Below are positions 42,838 through 52,245 of a stretch of DNA of 64,000 nucleotides, piece by piece. The stretch comes from CAMFTQ01 sp051881615 (GTDB lineage Bacteria; Bacillota; Clostridia; Oscillospirales; Acutalibacteraceae). The notes beneath the pieces were generated by a model. It was not told the DNA's origin, did no database searches, and worked only from the letters and a program-made list of their open reading frames with translations. The stretch's first letter is position 1. Every line of letters starts with the position of its first letter. The position numbers were made by a program, and so were the translations under genes. The DNA lies in the NCBI GenBank assembly GCA_051881615.1, contig JBJEQF010000035.1, positions 24,477 through 88,476 of the forward strand. Direction: 5' to 3'.

Positions 42838-43878
42838 TTACCCCTCATTCGCAATAAGAACAAGCTGTGCCACAAGCTTTTCTGCTGTCAGCCTTTCGCC
42901 TACGCTTGTGCTTGTGAGCGTTACCATAGCGTTTATTATAGCGTCAATGCTCCGTCTTAGTGCTGTGGTCGAAATTTTCCTCGACTTCTGACGTGACTTG
43001 TCAAGCACAAACGCTCTGTTTCTGTAATTAAATGCGTCTGCTATCGTTTTCAATGGCTCGCCGCTTTCTGACGCTACCCTTGCTCTATACATATCAATAT
43101 ACGCATAGGACAAAACAGTTACTATGCTTCGTGCCTTTTCCTTATGATAAAAAAGCGTATCAAGCTGACGGAATGCCTTGTCACCGTTGCCTGCGATTAC
43201 CGAATCCGACAAATCGTATATCCTTGCTTCAAGGTTTTTTGTGACGAGCATTTCTACCATTTCGGAAGTAATTTCTGAGCCGTCTGCATAGGCGCACAGC
43301 TTGTCAAGCTCGTTTTTAAGCATTACAAGGTCGTTTCCGCAGTAATCGACAATCTTTGAGCAGCAAGCCTGTGTTATTGAACAGCCACGCTTATTGACCC
43401 ACACCGCAAGCTGACGTTCAAGCTCAAGCAGAGTTTTGCGGTTAAATTCAGCCACAACACCGTTTTTGCCCGCTATATCAATTATCTTTTTGAATTTGCC
43501 GAGCTTTTTTGCGTCCTGCTCAAGCGTTATCATTGAAATAATAACGACTGTAGTGTCGGGAATATCTGACAACAGCTTTGTAAGCGCCTTTAAATCATCA
43601 GCCTTCATCGCTTCAAAGTCATAATCCGAAATAATAACGCAGTTGTATCCGCCCATAAACGGCAGTGTATTCACAGCGTTTGCTATTTCTTCAAGCTGTG
43701 AGTCGCTGTCAAAGGTATGAAGGCACAAATCGGCTAACTGCTTATCGACAAGCTTTTCAACAAGCAAATCGGTGTAATGCCTTATAAGGAGCTTTTCTTC
43801 GCCGTACAGCACATAAAAATTGGCAAATTCCTTTGATGATATTTGTTTTTTAAGCTGTGCTTCCTTTAATACAGGCAT
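42838..43878 (-). CDS. holA: DNA polymerase III delta subunit
   Basis: This 346-residue AAA+-like clamp-loader wrench begins with ANFYVLYGEEKLLIRHYTDLL. NTLPFMGGYNCVIISDYDFE and LVMLKNELDKLCAYADG follow, with ARIYDLSDSVIAGNGDKAFRQLDTL in the third domain. These are HolA family stretches; the delta subunit lacks an ATP-binding loop, as here. It opens the beta clamp for loading. It is followed by rnmV, and is preceded by comEC as in many Firmicutes (comEC-holA order). Confidence 0.93.
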   Translation of the reverse strand: MPVLKEAQLKKQISSKEFANFYVLYGEEKLLIRHYTDLLVEKLVDKQLADLCLHTFDSDSQLEEIANAVNTLPFMGGYNCVIISDYDFEAMKADDLKALTKLLSDIPDTTVVIISMITLEQDAKKLGKFKKIIDIAGKNGVVAEFNRKTLLELERQLAVWVNKRGCSITQACCSKIVDYCGNDLVMLKNELDKLCAYADGSEITSEMVEMLVTKNLEARIYDLSDSVIAGNGDKAFRQLDTLFYHKEKARSIVTVLSYAYIDMYRARVASESGEPLKTIADAFNYRNRAFVLDKSRQKSRKISTTALRRSIDAIINAMVTLTSTSVGERLTAEKLVAQLVLIANEG

Positions 43879-43890
43879 TGTCCTCCTCCT

Positions 43891-46077
43891 TTAACAATAA
43901 TAATTTATCGCTTTATCTTGTAATAAATACGTTGTGTTTCTTTTAATCTGCGTTTTGTTTAAAATACCTTTTGACACACGCTGTGTGCAGGAAAGTATGA
44001 GTGTGCCGCACTGCAACAGGCTGTCATTTTTTATAGCTGTGTTTACTATCATTACATCAGCCGTTTTGTAATGCTTTGGCAGATTTTCGCAATCGCCGTA
44101 CGGCGGCAAAATCAGTATTGTAAGGCTCTTTGTTTTAAGATAAACAAATACTCTGCCGTTTACATCAATAAAGTCTGCCGTTGCTTTGTCGCATAATCTG
44201 ACGGTGCATTTTTGCGTAAAGAGATTTACGCTTTTTGCTTTGTCATAATAAGATGTGATGCTTTGTGTAACGCTTTCATTATCATACACCAAAAGCTGTG
44301 AAACGTCAAATGCATTTAATAGTTCCTTTGCATAACGGCTTGATTTTTTATTGCTGTCTGTGACGGCTAAAAGTGAAATTTTGTCTGTGCTTTTGTCGAT
44401 TTCAGCTATTGCAGAAAGTGCCTTGCTCTGCGCTCCGCCGCAGCTTAAAAGAGCCTTGCTGTCACCGTATTTTACAGTAACTGTTGTACCTGTGCCGACA
44501 GGCAGAATTGAAACCTTAACCTTGTTATAGCTTAAAATGATATCTGCTGTTAATAAAAAGACTAAAAGCAACGCACACGCAGGCAGAAAAAACCGTAAAA
44601 AGCCAAACGATTTTTTCACAGCGTATAAAATCAAAAAGAGTATAAACGAAGCTATAATCCACACATAGATATAAGCACCTTTAACCTCTACGCTTGCAAA
44701 GGGTATTTTTGAAATCAAGCCGACCACCGCAAAAATATATTTTGCCGTAACCGAAAATACAAGCGAAAAAAGCGATACAACAGACGTGAGTCCTGCACAA
44801 TAAAATATGCAGATTAAAAAGGCTGAAATAATCGTAATACCGATAATCGGAGTTACAAGCAGATTTGACAAAAGCGAAACAAGCGAGATTGAGCCGTACA
44901 GTAAAACGGATATAGGAGTAGTAAAGATAAGCGCAGAAAGCGTGACGGAGATTACGGCAATTATTCCTTTCAGCACTGTTTTGATAAACTGAGGTATTTT
45001 CTCTTTGATAATTCTTTTTGAGCAATAAGCTATGATGCTGTCCGACAATAAAATTATGCCGAGCGTTGCCGAAAACGAAAGCAGAAATCCAAAGTCACCG
45101 GGGTAAAAGGGGTTAATTACAAGCATAACTGTTGCTGCTATTCCGAGTGAATTAAGCGAATCTGACCTGTCAAATATAATCATCGCCAAAAGCCAAATTG
45201 TACTCATAACAGCCGCACGAACTACTGACGGCGAAAAGCCTGTTAAAAGCACATAAAACCACTCAAACAGAATTGCCAAAGCATACGAAAGCCGTTTAAG
45301 ACGGTTATTAAAAATTCTGCTAAAAAGCAGAATTAAAGCAGCGCACATTATCGACATATGAATACCCGACACGACTACTATATGCGACAATCCTGTTGTG
45401 CGAAACTGCTCCTTGATACCCTTGTCAAGGCTGTTTCTGTCGCAAAGTGCAATCGCCCTTGCAAAGCCTGAATACGGCTTTTTAAGTGAATTGTCAAGTG
45501 CGTCACAGAGCTTATTTCTGAGCATTAAAATGAAGTATTCAAACGGTTTTTCGTTTTCTTCAATAACGGTACACTCAAAGTTATCATATACCTTAGCCTT
45601 TAAGAAAATTCCTTTTGAAATATCATATGAAAAATCGTCCTTTTCAAGAAAAAGCGAGCAACTAAGCGTATCGTACGGCGATAAGCCCAAATCAAGCGTT
45701 GAGGATAATTGAATTTTTACGTTGTCAGCTTTACCGTTTATGCTGTCGGTTTCAAGCAGATATTTTGTGTAGCCGTAGCTTTTTGTGGGGTTATCAATCA
45801 GCCTTGCCGTTATCACCGATGTTTTTGAGCTGTAATTATCTACAGCACTGTTATAGTCAAAAATAGTTTTAGAGCAAAATAAAGCACAAGACATAACAAC
45901 AGAAAAGCAGATAAGCATTATCTGATATTTTGCCCTTAGCCGCTTAAACGGTAAAAACAGAAGAAAAACTGCAAGAGCGACAGCACCCACAGCAAGCGAT
46001 ATTTTCAAGCCAAGATAGAAAAAGACCGTCATTGCACAAAGGCTTGTAATGCCGATATACGCAAACGGTCTTTTCAT
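43891..46077 (-). CDS. comEC: ComEC/Rec2-family DNA uptake channel protein, degenerate hydrolase domain
   Basis: This is a 728-residue polytopic membrane protein. An N-terminal helix pair and an OB-like DUF4131 domain (about 20-190) come first. The competence domain follows, with the hallmark GLSHIVVVSGIHMSIMCAALILLF near residue 235 and about eight more helices to residue 520. The C-terminal domain (about 535-728) has the outline of the ComEC metallo-hydrolase, but the HXHXDH ligands are absent: where one expects them the sequence reads LLAVTDSNKKSSRYAKELL. ComEC imports single-stranded DNA during transformation. The missing nuclease function may be supplied by the separate hydrolase at 27318-28244. 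Confidence 0.9.
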   Translation of the reverse strand: MKRPFAYIGITSLCAMTVFFYLGLKISLAVGAVALAVFLLFLPFKRLRAKYQIMLICFSVVMSCALFCSKTIFDYNSAVDNYSSKTSVITARLIDNPTKSYGYTKYLLETDSINGKADNVKIQLSSTLDLGLSPYDTLSCSLFLEKDDFSYDISKGIFLKAKVYDNFECTVIEENEKPFEYFILMLRNKLCDALDNSLKKPYSGFARAIALCDRNSLDKGIKEQFRTTGLSHIVVVSGIHMSIMCAALILLFSRIFNNRLKRLSYALAILFEWFYVLLTGFSPSVVRAAVMSTIWLLAMIIFDRSDSLNSLGIAATVMLVINPFYPGDFGFLLSFSATLGIILLSDSIIAYCSKRIIKEKIPQFIKTVLKGIIAVISVTLSALIFTTPISVLLYGSISLVSLLSNLLVTPIIGITIISAFLICIFYCAGLTSVVSLFSLVFSVTAKYIFAVVGLISKIPFASVEVKGAYIYVWIIASFILFLILYAVKKSFGFLRFFLPACALLLVFLLTADIILSYNKVKVSILPVGTGTTVTVKYGDSKALLSCGGAQSKALSAIAEIDKSTDKISLLAVTDSNKKSSRYAKELLNAFDVSQLLVYDNESVTQSITSYYDKAKSVNLFTQKCTVRLCDKATADFIDVNGRVFVYLKTKSLTILILPPYGDCENLPKHYKTADVMIVNTAIKNDSLLQCGTLILSCTQRVSKGILNKTQIKRNTTYLLQDKAINYYC

Positions 46078-46110
46078 AATTTTTCAGTCCTTTATGTATG
46101 TTTTAAAACA

Positions 46111-46647
46111 TCATTTGAAAAACAGCGGTAGCTTTTCAAGAAAATAAATGTCCTCTTTTTCTGCCGCGTCACCCTCTGCAAGCACTGCCGCCTTGCCGAC
46201 AATATCAGCGCCTGCCGCCTCTGCCAGCTTTACAAGAGCGTCAAAGCTTTCGCCTGTTGAGGTAACATCGTCAACAATCAAAACTCTCTTGCCCTTTAAA
46301 AGCTCTGCCTTTTTGCCGTCTAAGTAAAGCGTCTGCTCGCCGTGTGTTGTGATTGAATTAACTGTAACGCTCAAAGGATTCTTCATATATACCTTTACGC
46401 TTTTACGTGCCACAACATAGCTTCTGCATTTTTGTCTTGCCATTTCATAAGCAAGCGGTATTCCCTTTGCCTCGGCTGTCAGTACAATATCGTGCTCGGG
46501 GCAGATTTTCAGAAGCTCTGCTGCCGCTTTTTCTGTCACCTCAATATCGCCGAACATAATAAATGCCGCAATATCGAGCTTATCACTTACGGGACAAAGC
46601 TCGAGCTCACGCTCACAGCCGGCTATAGTCATTTTGTAGCTATCCAT
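46111..46647 (-). CDS. Phosphoribosyltransferase, adenine/xanthine type
   Basis: This 178-residue type I PRTase has the PRPP loop RVLIVDDVTSTGESFDAL near residue 123. A hood region (VLTAEAKGIPLAYEMARQ) follows the pattern of Apt and Xpt enzymes, which pick a purine base and PRPP. The base cannot be decided: AARK-SVKVYMKNP resembles Apt-like proteins but the match is not exact. It starts 12 nt after the HIT gene, so both lie in one operon, and nucleotide-salvage and HIT hydrolase roles fit together. Confidence 0.82.
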   Translation of the reverse strand: MDSYKMTIAGCERELELCPVSDKLDIAAFIMFGDIEVTEKAAAELLKICPEHDIVLTAEAKGIPLAYEMARQKCRSYVVARKSVKVYMKNPLSVTVNSITTHGEQTLYLDGKKAELLKGKRVLIVDDVTSTGESFDALVKLAEAAGADIVGKAAVLAEGDAAEKEDIYFLEKLPLFFK

Positions 46648-46659
46648 TTTATGCTCCTT

Positions 46660-47001
46660 TTATGCCATCTCTGAATTTAATTCTTTACCGCCTAACAGAT
46701 GGAAATGCAAATGCTTTACCGTCTGTCTGCCGTCATTTCCGCAGTTGTTCACAATTCGGTAGCCGTTATCAAGACCTAAGCTCTTTGCAATTTCGGAAAC
46801 CTTTGTGAAAATATGTGCAACGAGATGGCTGTTTTCTTCGTTTATTTCATCTGCACAGCAGATGTGCTGCTTAGGTATTATAAGCACGTGAACGGGCGCT
46901 TGCGGCTCTAAATCGTAAAAGGCTACGATTTTATCGTCCTCATAAACCTTTTTTGACGGAATTGAGCCGTCAACTATTTTGCAAAAAATGCAATCTGACA
47001 T
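46660..47001 (-). CDS. HIT-family hydrolase (HinT-like)
   Basis: This 113-residue protein has the HIT triad motif VKHLHFHLLGG (HXHXH) near the C-terminus and CIFCKIVDGSIPSKKVYEDD at the start. The latter's two Cys, with His residues, form the metal site typical of Hint proteins. Such enzymes cleave purine nucleoside phosphoramidates such as AMP-lysine. Length is typical (110-115). The region ahead of the start contains the plsY terminator hairpin, so expression may come from read-through or a short promoter. Confidence 0.93.
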   Translation of the reverse strand: MSDCIFCKIVDGSIPSKKVYEDDKIVAFYDLEPQAPVHVLIIPKQHICCADEINEENSHLVAHIFTKVSEIAKSLGLDNGYRIVNNCGNDGRQTVKHLHFHLLGGKELNSEMA

Positions 47002-47026
47002 TTAAAAAATCTCCTTACAAAACAAA

Positions 47027-47058
47027 AATACCACAGCAATTTTACTTGCTATGGTATT
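47027..47058 (-). terminator. Terminator after plsY
   Basis: AATACCACAGCAA pairs with TTGCTATGGTATT (one mismatch) around a 6 nt loop, with T-rich sequence on the minus strand (TTTTTGTTTTG). Confidence 0.85.
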
Positions 47059-47113
47059 ATTTTATAATTTTTATTTTTAATAGTCAACAAAATCTGCTAA
47101 ATTATTTGATGAT

Positions 47114-47830
47114 TTATGATTTTTTTGCCGTTATTTTCTTTTCCTCGCCCTTTAAAATGCGTTTGATATTCTCTTTGTGCTTGACTATTACAAACATACC
47201 TATACCGAATGCAAAAAGAGAAGCGGCGATTACATATGTAAAGGAATGTGAAACCGCCTGTGTCTGACTTGGCAGAAAATCAAAGTAATATGTAACTGCA
47301 AAGGTGTAAATGCCGTAAAGAATACCGCAGATGATTGAGCTGATTGAGATGATTTTTGTTATAAGGAACACAATAAGGAAGGTTGTGATTATAAGCAGGA
47401 ACACTCTCCAGTCCTCAACAAGCATAAGAGCCGCCGCCGTTACAACGCCCTTACCGCCCTTAAAGCCGAAGAAAACAGGGTACATATGACCTATAATACA
47501 GCAAAGTCCTGCAAGGTATTTGCCGTATGCGATATACTCGGAAAGCTCAACCTCGTTGCTGTGTGTAACTGTTGTAAATATAAGTCCTGCGATAAACACA
47601 GCAAGAATACCCTTGATAAAGTCAAAAAGTATTGTAAAAACAGCAGGTCCCTTGCCGACAGAGCGAAGAACATTTGTGAAGCCTGCGTTACCGCTGCCCA
47701 TATCTCTGATATCCTTACCCTTTTCAACAAAGCTTGTAATAATTACCGCAAAATTTATGCTGCCTAAAAGGTAGGCAATCAGCATTGACGACAAAATCTG
47801 CCACCAGTTTGACGTAATGAAAGAAAGCAT
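47114..47830 (-). CDS. plsY: Acyl-phosphate:glycerol-3-phosphate acyltransferase PlsY
   Basis: This 238-residue membrane protein has five hydrophobic helices and the three PlsY motifs: LLGSINFAVI (motif 1), GSGNAGFTNVLR (near residue 42) and HMYPVFFGFKGGKGVVTA (near residue 112, the glycine-rich phosphate site). It makes lysophosphatidic acid from acyl-phosphate and glycerol-3-phosphate, the first acylation in phospholipid synthesis. It is about 40 residues longer than typical (200) because of an extended C-terminal tail. It starts 19 nt after der. Confidence 0.94.
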   Translation of the reverse strand: MLSFITSNWWQILSSMLIAYLLGSINFAVIITSFVEKGKDIRDMGSGNAGFTNVLRSVGKGPAVFTILFDFIKGILAVFIAGLIFTTVTHSNEVELSEYIAYGKYLAGLCCIIGHMYPVFFGFKGGKGVVTAAALMLVEDWRVFLLIITTFLIVFLITKIISISSIICGILYGIYTFAVTYYFDFLPSQTQAVSHSFTYVIAASLFAFGIGMFVIVKHKENIKRILKGEEKKITAKKS

Positions 47831-47849
47831 CTGTTATTCCCCTTATCAC

Positions 47850-49178
47850 TTATATATTCTTTTCGCCACGCTCACGAATTATAAAGCGTATCGGTGTTCC
47901 CTCAAGCCCGAAGGTTTCTCTTATTCTGTTTTCAAGATACCTTTGGTACGAAAAATGGAAAAGCTCCTTGTTGTTGCAAAATGCTACAAAAGTAGGCGGC
48001 TTTGTAGAAGCCTGCGTCATATAGTAGATTTTCAAGCGTCTGCCCTTGTCGGTAGGTGGCTGAACACGTGTAGTCGCCTGTGCCAGAAGCTCGTTTAGCA
48101 TTCCTGTTTTTATACGCATCGCATTCTGATTTGCAACGTGGTTAATAAGCTCAAACAGCCTGTCAAGACGCTGGCCTGTCTTTGCGGAAATAAAAATCAT
48201 CGGAGCATACGACATAAAGGCGAACTCAACGTCAAGCCTTTTGCGAAATTCGTTCATCGTCTTGTCGTTTTTCTCGATAGCGTCCCATTTGTTGACAGCT
48301 ATTATACAGCCCTTGCCTGCTTCGTGCGCCATTCCTGCTATTTTGCTGTCCTGATCTGTGTAACCTACCTCGGCATCAATCATAATTACGCACACGTCAC
48401 AGCGGTCTATCGCCATTTTTGCTCTTATTATGCTGTACTTTTCGATGATATCGTCAACCTTGCTTTTTCTGCGAAGTCCGGCTGTATCTATAAAATTGTA
48501 CTTGCCGTGTGTGTTTTCTATTCTTGTATCTATGCTGTCACGTGTTGTGCCGGCTATATCGGATACAATGCAACGCTCCTCGTTAGTAATTGCGTTTATA
48601 AGTGAGGATTTACCTACATTCGGCTTGCCAATAACGGCTACGCTTATTACCTCACATTCAAATTCATCCTCGTCCTCCTTTGTGAGCAGGTCAAACACCG
48701 CCTCCATCAGATCGCCTGTTCCGTGACCGTGAACGGAGGATACGCATATCGGCTCGCCTATGCCTAAGTTGTAAAACTCGTAAAACTCAGCAGGAGGCTC
48801 GCCTATTGAGTCGCACTTGTTTACGCAAAGGACTACAGGCTTACCGCTTTTCATAAGCATCTGTGCAACCTCCATATCGGTTGCCACAAGTCCCGAGCGC
48901 ACGTCTGTTACCAATATGATAACATCAGCCGTATCAATGGCAAGCTCCGCCTGACGGCGCATCTGCGACAGGATAATATCGTCGGACTGCGGTTCTATAC
49001 CGCCTGTGTCTATGATTGTCGCCTTTCTGTTCTGCCACTCGCACTCGCCGTAGATTCTGTCACGTGTAACGCCTGGCGTATCGTCAACAATAGATAGTCG
49101 CTGACCTATCAGCTTGTTGAAAAGTGTCGACTTGCCGACATTCGGTCTGCCGACTATTGCAACAACAGGCTTTGCCAT
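47850..49178 (-). CDS. der: Ribosome-assembly GTPase Der (EngA)
   Basis: This 442-residue protein has two GTPase domains in tandem. G1 loops are IVGRPNVGKSTLFNK near residue 7 and VIGKPNVGKSSLINAI near residue 178. G3 elements are DTGG and DTAG, and G4 elements are NKCD and NKWD. A KH-like C-terminal domain (RLKIYYMTQASTKPPTFVAFCNN) completes the fold. It acts in maturation of the 50S subunit. ATG 49176-49178 has GAGGTG 6 nt upstream; the GTG start three codons earlier lies inside that site. The der-plsY order is common in Firmicutes. Confidence 0.97.
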   Translation of the reverse strand: MAKPVVAIVGRPNVGKSTLFNKLIGQRLSIVDDTPGVTRDRIYGECEWQNRKATIIDTGGIEPQSDDIILSQMRRQAELAIDTADVIILVTDVRSGLVATDMEVAQMLMKSGKPVVLCVNKCDSIGEPPAEFYEFYNLGIGEPICVSSVHGHGTGDLMEAVFDLLTKEDEDEFECEVISVAVIGKPNVGKSSLINAITNEERCIVSDIAGTTRDSIDTRIENTHGKYNFIDTAGLRRKSKVDDIIEKYSIIRAKMAIDRCDVCVIMIDAEVGYTDQDSKIAGMAHEAGKGCIIAVNKWDAIEKNDKTMNEFRKRLDVEFAFMSYAPMIFISAKTGQRLDRLFELINHVANQNAMRIKTGMLNELLAQATTRVQPPTDKGRRLKIYYMTQASTKPPTFVAFCNNKELFHFSYQRYLENRIRETFGLEGTPIRFIIRERGEKNI

Positions 49179-49193
49179 ATTGCACACCTCTTT

Positions 49194-50498
49194 CTAAATT
49201 TCGTTTACTATGCTGTCAAGAAGCTGTTGTCCGTCATTATCAACGGGGATAACGTCTATATCAAGACTTGACTTAACGTCCTCAAGCGATGTATCGTCAA
49301 GGAAAATGTCACGTTCAAAGCGAAGCATTACTGAGGGAATGAGCAGTCTGTCGCCTAAATCCTTATTTTTTAGCTGATTTATAAGATCTCTGCCGACTAC
49401 AAGTCCCGAAACGTTTACTCCGCCGCCGAAAAATTCGTTTTTAATCGGATATACGTTTATTTTTATATTCGGATATTTTGTATTTATGCTTTCTGCAATT
49501 TCTTTTAAATAAACAGCGGCGCTCGTTCCGCAGGCGATTGATACGGTGTGGCACAGCTTTTGACTGCCCTCTGCCTGTGAAAGTGCAAAATCCACCTCGT
49601 CACGCAGAAGTGCGACAAGTCCTACTCCGTTTTCAAGAAGCGCAAAGTCCTCGTAAAACTCAGCCGACGGTATTTTTTTGCCCGACATTATATAAAATTC
49701 GTCGCCTGCATAAAAAACACGTCTGCCTGTTTCTTTTAACGACTGCTCGCCGAAGCTCTCTACTGTTTCAAGCGTTTTTGCTGCAGTTTCTTTGTTATAC
49801 GGCTCAAGCACAGCTAAGTTTTCTCTGTAGCGTGTAAGTCCGACAGGGACAACGGCTGTGTTTGCAACGCCGATATTTTTTAAATCGGTAAGGGTTTTTA
49901 CAAGCTCCTCTCCGTCATTTATCCCCGGACAGGCTACTATCTGACAGTTTATCTGAATACCCGCCTCGGCTAAGCGGTAAAGATGCTTTAAGCTCTCGCC
50001 TGCAAAGCGGTTGCCCATCATCTTACAACGAAGCTCGGGGTTAGTTGTATGCACCGATATATTGATAGGACTTATGTGCATTTTTATAATTCTGCTGATT
50101 TCGTGCTCGGTTATATTTGTAAGCGTGATATAATTGCCGAATAAAAAAGAAAGTCGGCTGTCATCGTCCTTAAAATACAATGTATCACGCAAGCCTTTGG
50201 GCAGCTGGTCGATAAAGCAGAACACGCACTTATTGCGACAGCTTCTCTGCTTGTCCATAAGGTATGTTTCAAACTGTAATCCTATCTCGTCATATTCGGG
50301 CTTTTTGATTGTAACGGTTCGGTTACTGCCGTTTTCGTCCTCAATGACAAGCGATAAATTTCGGTTTAGTTGATAAAAACGGTAGTCAAGCACATCTATG
50401 ATAGTGCTGCCGTTGATAGAAATAAGCTTTTCGCCCTTTTTTATTCCGCTTTTTTCTGCATAGCTGTTTTTTGCAACGTTAAAAATTGTAACCGCCAT
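49194..50498 (-). CDS. DUF512 / PDZ-like radical-SAM-like protein
   Basis: This 434-residue protein begins with a PDZ-like region (FNVAKNSYAEKSGIKKGEKLISINGS). A CX3CX2C-type cluster follows (CRNKCVFCFIDQLPKGLRD, near residue 85), then a radical-SAM-like barrel (TNITEHEISRIIKMHISPINISVHTT). A C-terminal DUF512 domain ends it. Members of this family are widespread and uncharacterised. ATG 50496-50498 has AGGTGAT upstream; the longer frame to 50561 is not supported. Position upstream of der in a translation-related block is conserved in several Firmicutes, but no function follows from that alone. Confidence 0.88.
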   Translation of the reverse strand: MAVTIFNVAKNSYAEKSGIKKGEKLISINGSTIIDVLDYRFYQLNRNLSLVIEDENGSNRTVTIKKPEYDEIGLQFETYLMDKQRSCRNKCVFCFIDQLPKGLRDTLYFKDDDSRLSFLFGNYITLTNITEHEISRIIKMHISPINISVHTTNPELRCKMMGNRFAGESLKHLYRLAEAGIQINCQIVACPGINDGEELVKTLTDLKNIGVANTAVVPVGLTRYRENLAVLEPYNKETAAKTLETVESFGEQSLKETGRRVFYAGDEFYIMSGKKIPSAEFYEDFALLENGVGLVALLRDEVDFALSQAEGSQKLCHTVSIACGTSAAVYLKEIAESINTKYPNIKINVYPIKNEFFGGGVNVSGLVVGRDLINQLKNKDLGDRLLIPSVMLRFERDIFLDDTSLEDVKSSLDIDVIPVDNDGQQLLDSIVNEI

Positions 50499-50624
50499 TT
50501 TTATCACCTGCCTGTAGAGATATTTGTTTGTAATAAGCGATAAAGTATTCATAAATAACAAAAGGACGGTCAGAGAAATCCCCGCCGCCTTTAATCTTTT
50601 GTTAAAGCATAATGAGTTCGGCTG

Positions 50625-50810
50625 TTAAGCCTCTTCTTTTACAACAACTTGTCTGCCGTTGTACTTGCCGCAGTTGCCGCAAACTCTGTGGGGAGTTTTG
50701 AACTCGCCGCAATCGGGGCAAATGCTAAGTGCAGGAGCCTGAAGCTTCCATACATTAGAACGTCTTTTATCTCTTCTTGCTTTTGATAATTTTCCCTTTG
50801 GTACTGCCAT
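50625..50810 (-). CDS. rpmF: Ribosomal protein L32
   Basis: This 61-residue protein has a basic N-terminus (AVPKGKLSKARRDKRRSN) and the L32 zinc ribbon CPDCGEFKTPHRVCGNCG at 32-49. Length is normal. It starts 24 nt after the DUF177 gene, in the conserved yceD-rpmF pair. Confidence 0.98.
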   Translation of the reverse strand: MAVPKGKLSKARRDKRRSNVWKLQAPALSICPDCGEFKTPHRVCGNCGKYNGRQVVVKEEA

Positions 50811-50834
50811 TACAAAGACCTCCTTATGTTTATA

Positions 50835-51329
50835 TCAATCTAATAATTGTTTAAGAATATCAAGTCTTGAATCAACCGCTGTTTTCTCGCAGTTACATTC
50901 GCCGTCATTCAGGCTTTTGCCGCATTTTGGGCAAAGTCCCTTGCAATCGTCACGACATAAGAATTTGTTTGGTAATTCAAGCAAAATATCTGACGTAATC
51001 AACTCATCAAGCTCCACCGTAAAATCGGGAGCCTCGATGTAGTCGTCGTCACTGTCGCCTGCAAGTGAGGTAACAAGCCTGTGAGAAAAATCGTAAGACA
51101 TCTGCCTTTGAACAAGCTCAAAGCAACGGTCACAATGGCGAGTGTAGGTAAACTCGGTGTGAATGAGCAAATCAACAAGACCTGCCCTGTTTTTTGCTGT
51201 TGCCGTAACCTTGACGGGAGTTTTGAATGGATAAAATCCGTCAAGCTCGATATTGTTCAGTGAAAGAGTGTAATCTATACGCTTTTCTTCGCCTTCGTTC
51301 AAGAAGACCTGCTTTAATTCAAAAAGCAT
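50835..51329 (-). CDS. DUF177 (YceD/YlbN) family protein
   Basis: This 164-residue protein lies upstream of rpmF as usual. It has the DUF177 outline, with a Cys pair motif HCDRCFELVQ near residue 75 and a C-terminal CRDDCKGLCPKCGKSLNDGECNC cluster that looks zinc-binding. The E. coli homologue YceD is proposed to act in 23S rRNA accumulation; here function is inferred from family and synteny only. Start ATG has GAGGTG 6 nt upstream. It has a near-perfect promoter (51373-51401) that probably serves the whole rpmF-DUF512-der-plsY block. Confidence 0.92.
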   Translation of the reverse strand: MLFELKQVFLNEGEEKRIDYTLSLNNIELDGFYPFKTPVKVTATAKNRAGLVDLLIHTEFTYTRHCDRCFELVQRQMSYDFSHRLVTSLAGDSDDDYIEAPDFTVELDELITSDILLELPNKFLCRDDCKGLCPKCGKSLNDGECNCEKTAVDSRLDILKQLLD

Positions 51330-51372
51330 AGTCGCACCTCAAAACATAATTGACATCAAAACACCATAAACC

Positions 51373-51401
51373 ATTATACTGAATGAGCGTATGCTTGTCA
51401 A
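51373..51401 (-). promoter_or_regulatory. Consensus promoter of the DUF177-rpmF operon
   Basis: On the minus strand a perfect TTGACA (51396-51401) lies exactly 17 nt before a perfect TATAAT (51373-51378). This is the strongest promoter in the window, fitting a ribosomal-protein operon. Confidence 0.9.
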
Positions 51402-51504
51402 CATTTATTTTGAAATTTGAGGAATATTTTTTTGTGCAAGCCTTGGCATATTTTGTGCAATTTTACATATGTATATCAAAATATGCCGAAAAAAGGCTCT
51501 TTTA

Positions 51505-52245
51505 TTAAAGAACGCTTCGCAGAAAATCCTTTAATCTGTCGCTTTTCGGGTTTTTGAAAAATTCCTCGGGTGTGTTTTCTTCAATCATTTTGCCCTGATC
51601 CATAAACACAATTCTTGAGGCTACTTCCTTGGCAAAGCCCATTTCGTGAGTTACAACAACCATTGTCATTCCCGACTTTGCAAGCTGCGTCATAACGTCC
51701 AGAACCTCGCCTACCATCTCAGGGTCAAGCGCTGAGGTCGGCTCGTCAAAAAGCATAACGTCAGGCTGCATACAAAGCGCTCTGACAATGGCAATTCTCT
51801 GCTTCTGTCCTCCCGAAAGCTGTGACGGGTACGAATTTGCTCTGTCGGCAAGGCCTACTCTTTCGAGTAGCTCCATAGCAGTTTTTTCAGCCTCTGCCTT
51901 GCTTTTTTTGAGGAGCTTTACTGGGCCTATCGTCATATTCTTTAAAATTGTCATATGCGGGAACAGGTTAAAATGCTGAAAAACCATTCCCATTTTCTGA
52001 CGGTGCAGGTTTATATCGACCTTCGGGTCGGTGATGTTTGCACCCTCAAAGGTGATAGTACCCTCTGTCGGCTGCTCCAAAAGGTTTAAGGAACGCAGAA
52101 ATGTGGATTTGCCTGAGCCTGACGGACCGATTACAACCACAACCTCGCCCTTGTAAATCTCTGCGTTAATGCCGTCAAGTGCGTTGAAATCTCCGTAGGT
52201 TTTTACAAGAGAATCAACCTTAATAAGAGGTTCATTAGCGTTCAC
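51505..52245 (-). CDS. Amino-acid ABC transporter ATP-binding protein (GlnQ type)
   Basis: This 246-residue ATPase has Walker A VVVIGPSGSGKSTFLRSLNLLE near residue 40, signature QLSGGQKQRIAIVRAL, Walker B VMLFDEPTSALDPEMVGEVL and H-loop VVTHEMGFA. This is the polar amino-acid uptake subgroup (GlnQ/HisP). The start is taken as the GTG at 52243-52245, with AAAGGAGG 10 nt upstream, overlapping the permease stop by 11 nt. It powers import together with the permease and binding protein just upstream. Confidence 0.94.
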   Translation of the reverse strand: MNANEPLIKVDSLVKTYGDFNALDGINAEIYKGEVVVVIGPSGSGKSTFLRSLNLLEQPTEGTITFEGANITDPKVDINLHRQKMGMVFQHFNLFPHMTILKNMTIGPVKLLKKSKAEAEKTAMELLERVGLADRANSYPSQLSGGQKQRIAIVRALCMQPDVMLFDEPTSALDPEMVGEVLDVMTQLAKSGMTMVVVTHEMGFAKEVASRIVFMDQGKMIEENTPEEFFKNPKSDRLKDFLRSVL

